Position numbers and translations under genes: made by a program. The notes under the pieces were generated by a model. The model saw nothing but the letters and a program-made list of their open reading frames with translations, made no database searches and was not told the origin of the DNA. Shown here one piece after another: positions 6,104-7,866 of a stretch of DNA of 7,866 nucleotides (its first letter is position 1; every line of letters starts with the position of its first letter). Source of the DNA: an uncultured euryarchaeote (GTDB taxonomy: Archaea; Thermoplasmatota; Poseidoniia; Poseidoniales; Poseidoniaceae); NCBI GenBank assembly GCA_937897365.1, contig CALCOP010000129.1, positions 1-7,866 on the forward strand, written 5' to 3'.

Positions 6104-6330
6104 TCCTCCTCAGATTGTGTGGTTTGCGGATTGAATTCTAATATCCAACGAGGGTTGCAGGGTTGGTAAAGGAAGAAGAGAAATCCACCTTCCTCTCTGT
6201 CCGCCATTACAAGTGAGCGTTTCCGTATGCCGTGATTATTTCTGAGGTGAGAAATGAGGGATTCGAGTACACTTTTCGAATCATGGTGAACAGACACAGG
6301 GGTGCGGTCCCAATTGACACGCACAGGCAC
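6100..6330 (-). CDS. unrecognised small protein (76 aa) in ribosomal operon
   Basis: I do not recognise this protein. It starts with GTG 6330 (a second GTG at 6324 is possible), preceded by GAGGCG (6336-6341) at 5-base spacing. It begins 13 bases after rps17e ends and overlaps the start of the methyltransferase gene. That arrangement, with a ribosome-binding site at both ends, argues that it is a real gene. Visible features: a basic N-terminal segment (V-R-V-N-W-D-R-T), a probable helix at about 18-32 (S-K-S-V-L-E-S-L-I-S-H-L), an aromatic-hydrophobic stretch G-F-L-F-F-L-Y-Q-P (49-57), a likely strand R-W-I-L-E-F (61-66) and an acidic tail E-E-E. It has no signal peptide, and the hydrophobic stretch is too short to call a membrane span. 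Its position suggests a role near the ribosome or RNA modification, but that is only guilt by association. Confidence 0.7.
   Translation of the reverse strand: MPVRVNWDRTPVSVHHDSKSVLESLISHLRNNHGIRKRSLVMADREEGGFLFFLYQPCNPRWILEFNPQTTQSEEE
6105..6110 (-). promoter_or_regulatory. Shine-Dalgarno AGGAGG for the TrmJ-like gene
   Basis: A perfect AGGAGG inside the end of the 76-aa gene. It is one base from GTG 6103 but seven bases from TTG 6097, so it favours the TTG as the true start. Confidence 0.5.
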
Positions 6331-6343
6331 TTCATCGCCTCAT

Positions 6344-6535
6344 TCAGTCGACTCTGCGCTGGCGATATGTCGTGACATAGCCTGCGATCCAGTTGCGAAG
6401 TTTTTTCGATTCAACATCGGTAAGTTGCTGAACCATTTTCTTGTTGTGATCGAAATCATCAGTGAATTTGTCACCATGGTCTTCAACAAGATGAATTGCA
6501 CGTATTTTGATAAAACTTGGTCTGATATTTCCCAT
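6344..6535 (-). CDS. rps17e: ribosomal protein S17e
   Basis: Archaeal/eukaryotic-type small-subunit protein eS17, 63 residues, the usual archaeal size. The family pattern is plain: M-G-N-I-R-P-S-F-I-K (1-10), D-K-F-T-D-D-F (22-28), N-K-K-M-V (31-35) and S-K-K-L-R-N-W-I-A-G-Y-V (43-54). The start at ATG 6535 is chosen over the in-frame GTG 6544 because the protein family begins with M-G-x-I-R-P and because GAGGAG (6544-6549) lies 8 bases before the ATG. The ribosome-binding site overlaps the last codons of rpl31e, so translation is coupled. In many archaea this gene is not next to rpl31e. Confidence 0.93.
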   Translation of the reverse strand: MGNIRPSFIKIRAIHLVEDHGDKFTDDFDHNKKMVQQLTDVESKKLRNWIAGYVTTYRQRRVD

Positions 6536-6540
6536 ATTCT

Positions 6541-6816
6541 TCACTCCTCAAACAATTTGACTTCGATTGGTATATCTGGTTCATCGTGGCGAGTTACCTG
6601 CAATCGTATTTTGCGAGGTGGATTCTCAATACCACGGGCCCAAATATGTTCATTGACGCTCGGGTCAATCCAAACTTCTTCATCTTCGCTAACCTTCAAG
6701 TGATGAATCACATGTTCGCGGATGATTTGGATTGCTCGAGGTGCTCGCTTGTAGCGAGTAATACTCCACGCCTTGCGTAGAGGGACAGTTAATTCGGATT
6801 CATTAGCACGTACCAT
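6541..6816 (-). CDS. rpl31e: ribosomal protein L31e
   Basis: Archaeal/eukaryotic-type large-subunit protein eL31, 91 residues, located near the peptide exit tunnel. Family landmarks: L-T-V-P-L-R-K-A-W (9-17), R-Y-K-R-A-P-R-A (21-28), I-R-E-H-V (32-36), E-D-E-E-V-W-I-D-P (44-52) and I-W-A-R-G-I-E-N-P-P-R-K-I-R (58-71). The start ATG 6816 has GAGGTG (6823-6828) at 6-base spacing, which overlaps the stop of rpl39e. Its adjacency to L39e, PDCD5 and S19e is a conserved archaeal arrangement. Confidence 0.96.
   Translation of the reverse strand: MVRANESELTVPLRKAWSITRYKRAPRAIQIIREHVIHHLKVSEDEEVWIDPSVNEHIWARGIENPPRKIRLQVTRHDEPDIPIEVKLFEE
6544..6549 (-). promoter_or_regulatory. Shine-Dalgarno GAGGAG for rps17e
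   Basis: GAGGAG lies within the rpl31e end, 8 bases before ATG 6535. It sets the rps17e start at the M-G-N-I-R-P residue run rather than at GTG 6544. Confidence 0.65.
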
Positions 6817-6826
6817 TCAATTCACC

Positions 6827-6982
6827 TCATCGTTGGAGCTTACTTCGGCGCCAGTGGTGTCGCTTTGGGTGCGACACGGTGTTTCGGTCGGTCTTGAGCA
6901 TGACCCAAACGGGGACACGCCTGTTCTGCTTCCCCACTTTCATGAGGCGTATTTTTTTTGCTGCTGGTTTATTTCTTGACAT
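6827..6982 (-). CDS. rpl39e: ribosomal protein L39e (51 aa)
   Basis: A 51-residue, very basic protein that is easily missed by length cut-offs. The sequence carries the L39e pattern: M-S-R-N-K-P-A-A-K-K-I-R-L (1-13), K-Q-N-R-R-V-P-V-W-V-M-L-K-T (18-31) and H-P-K-R-H-H-W-R-R-S-K-L (38-49). eL39 lines the ribosomal exit tunnel. ATG 6982 is preceded by AAGGTG (6990-6995) at 7-base spacing, 14 bases after the PDCD5-family gene ends. The TGA stop (6827-6829) overlaps the ribosome-binding site of rpl31e. It fills what would otherwise look like a 180-base gap in the operon and completes the S19e-PDCD5-L39e-L31e order typical of archaea. Confidence 0.95.
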   Translation of the reverse strand: MSRNKPAAKKIRLMKVGKQNRRVPVWVMLKTDRNTVSHPKRHHWRRSKLQR

Positions 6983-6996
6983 GTTCGAGCACCTTC

Positions 6997-7356
6997 TCAG
7001 ATTCTTCGGATGGACGCACTACGGCGGCTCTTGGATTGGGAGAGAAGCAATTGCTTCAATTGCTCATCAGTCATAATTGCATGAAGTTTACCTTCAGCAT
7101 GAAGTTGGACGATTGTTTGCTTAATCATTTGAGAACGCTCAGGGGTTACCATGGAAATAGCAGAAAGTCTCGAACGTGCCTCAGGTGAAAGGAGAGTCTT
7201 CATAGCAGCATCAAGGTTTTGTGAGGCAATTTGTGCTTCTTGAGCTTTGACCTCTGCATCTGCCTGTTGCGCTGCCTGCTGCTCAAGTTGCTTTTGTAGA
7301 GCGAGACGGCGATGTTCGCGAAGTTGGTTTAACTCATCATCTTGAGTCGAAACCAT
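6997..7356 (-). CDS. PDCD5/TFAR19-family DNA-binding protein
   Basis: A 119-residue archaeal homologue of human PDCD5, a small helical, charged protein described as nucleic-acid binding; its role in archaea is poorly defined. It opens with D-E-L-N-Q-L-R-E-H-R (7-16), then a long Gln/Ala-rich helix, probably coiled-coil (about 17-50). The core has L-S-P-E-A-R-S-R-L-S (56-65), V-T-P-E-R-S-Q-M-I-K (70-79) and D-E-Q-L-K-Q-L-L (98-105). The tail is basic (K-S-R-R-S-A-S-I-R-R). The frame is open to TTG 7383, but ATG 7356 is preferred because GAGGTG (7363-7368) lies exactly 6 bases before it and family members begin near this point. It sits between rps19e and rpl39e, as in many archaea. Confidence 0.93.
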   Translation of the reverse strand: MVSTQDDELNQLREHRRLALQKQLEQQAAQQADAEVKAQEAQIASQNLDAAMKTLLSPEARSRLSAISMVTPERSQMIKQTIVQLHAEGKLHAIMTDEQLKQLLLSQSKSRRSASIRRI

Positions 7357-7362
7357 GCTTGT

Positions 7363-7368
7363 CACCTC
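7363..7368 (-). promoter_or_regulatory. Shine-Dalgarno GAGGTG for the PDCD5-family gene
   Basis: GAGGTG with a 6-base spacer to ATG 7356. It decides against the longer reading from TTG 7383, which would place this site inside the coding region. Confidence 0.65.
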
Positions 7369-7379
7369 ATTCACATCCT

Positions 7380-7866
7380 TCAATACTTGGAGAGTCCAGG
7401 GTATTGTTCTTCAGCAAGTGGGCGGCATTCATGCGCCACACTGTCAATCATCTTGTGACCAGCAGCTGTAATTGAGCGGCCCTTGTAGAGTTGGAGTTGA
7501 TCACCATTTTCATCTTCGACGATTCGTCCAGGCACCTTTTCGACAAGTCCTTTTTCTTCCAGTTGTTGAAGAGACGTGCGAATAATGTGTCGTGAAGCAA
7601 CACCTGGAGTATTAGGTCCAACACCGTTATCTTTGCGGCTACCGAATGCTTGAGCGAGATGTGTGACACCAATTGGACCTTCTCTCGCAACTTTGCGAAG
7701 AATTGCGGCAGAACGTAGGAACCACCAATTTTCCTGTGAAGGGGGCCGTTCTCGGTCTACACCAGTTTTCACAAATTCAGCCCATTGAGGTGTCGAAACG
7801 CTTTGTGTTTCTTCGAGTCGCGCAGCAAGAGCTGGGTTAAAGATTTCAGCGGGCATATCGTAAAGA
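7380..7866 (-). CDS. rps19e: ribosomal protein S19e (5' end just outside window)
   Basis: Archaeal/eukaryotic-type small-subunit protein eS19, with at least 158 residues in view. Landmarks are W-A-E-F-V-K-T-G (25-32), R-E-R-P-P-S-Q-E-N-W-W-F-L-R (35-48), A-A-I-L-R-K-V-A (50-57), G-P-N-T-P-G-V-A-S-R-H (80-90) and the C-terminal A-A-G-H-K-M-I-D (131-138), numbered from ATG 7856. That ATG is probably not the true start. The three codons before it read L-Y-D, giving L-Y-D-M-P-A-E, which matches the V-Y-D-V-P-A motif near the N terminus of archaeal S19e, and the frame stays open to the window edge. The gene therefore likely begins a few codons beyond 7866. It is the first visible gene of the minus-strand operon, whose promoter lies outside the window. 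Confidence 0.93.
   Translation of the reverse strand, partial: LYDMPAEIFNPALAARLEETQSVSTPQWAEFVKTGVDRERPPSQENWWFLRSAAILRKVAREGPIGVTHLAQAFGSRKDNGVGPNTPGVASRHIIRTSLQQLEEKGLVEKVPGRIVEDENGDQLQLYKGRSITAAGHKMIDSVAHECRPLAEEQYPGLSKY

Noticed and set aside
6302..6703. A 133-codon plus-strand open frame across rps17e and rpl31e
   Set aside because: Both opposing genes are certain ribosomal proteins with ribosome-binding sites. This frame is antisense noise.
1..7866. tRNA genes, CRISPR repeats, insertion sequences or attachment sites
   Set aside because: I saw no cloverleaf, regularly spaced repeats, transposase or terminal inverted repeats. Nearly every base lies in a recognisable gene.

Overview
The window looks like marine Euryarchaeota, most likely a Poseidoniales (Marine Group II) type genome. 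It carries archaeal/eukaryotic-type ribosomal proteins (S19e, L39e, L31e, S17e) and an archaeal PDCD5-family protein, is densely packed with overlapping genes, and has an archaeal BRE/TATA-like element in its one real intergenic space. The lineage is an inference from gene content and protein character; no database search was possible.

Layout. (1) Positions 1-620, plus strand: the C-terminal part of an ABC-2 type membrane permease, cut off by the window start. (2) 617-2125, minus: a class-III PLP-dependent aminotransferase that converges on the permease and shares a TTAA with its stop codon. (3) 2126-2251: a divergent promoter region with a near-perfect 20-bp palindrome (2194-2213) next to a BRE/TATA-like element. 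(4) 2252-5257, plus: a tightly coupled five-gene run, consisting of a 54-residue ribbon-helix-helix (RHH) regulator that is easily missed, folE, queE, a queC-msrB fusion and queD. With FolE, QueD, QueE and QueC, this encodes the whole de novo route from GTP to 7-cyano-7-deazaguanine (preQ0), the precursor of archaeosine in archaeal tRNA. (5) 5258-7866, minus: a ribosome/translation operon transcribed towards the preQ0 operon, in the order rps19e (cut by the window end), PDCD5-family protein, rpl39e (51 codons, easily missed), rpl31e, rps17e, an unrecognised 76-aa protein and a TrmJ-like SPOUT tRNA methyltransferase.

The most interesting system is the preQ0 operon. Its third enzyme joins a complete QueC-like domain to a complete methionine-R-sulfoxide reductase (MsrB) domain in one reading frame. 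In the QueC half all four positions where the family normally has zinc-binding cysteines are replaced (Ser, Ser, Ser, Asp), while the MsrB half keeps its own Cys4 zinc site and catalytic cysteine. The operon starts with a small RHH protein whose likely operator is the palindrome just upstream, which suggests autoregulation of preQ0 synthesis and perhaps control of the divergent aminotransferase.

The minus-strand operon begins with the archaeal order S19e-PDCD5-L39e-L31e. It then continues with S17e, an unknown small protein and a tRNA methyltransferase instead of the more usual aIF6/L18a(LX)/prefoldin genes. Tight gene ends (TTAA shared at 617-620; abutting stops at 5255-5260) leave no intergenic space for terminators.
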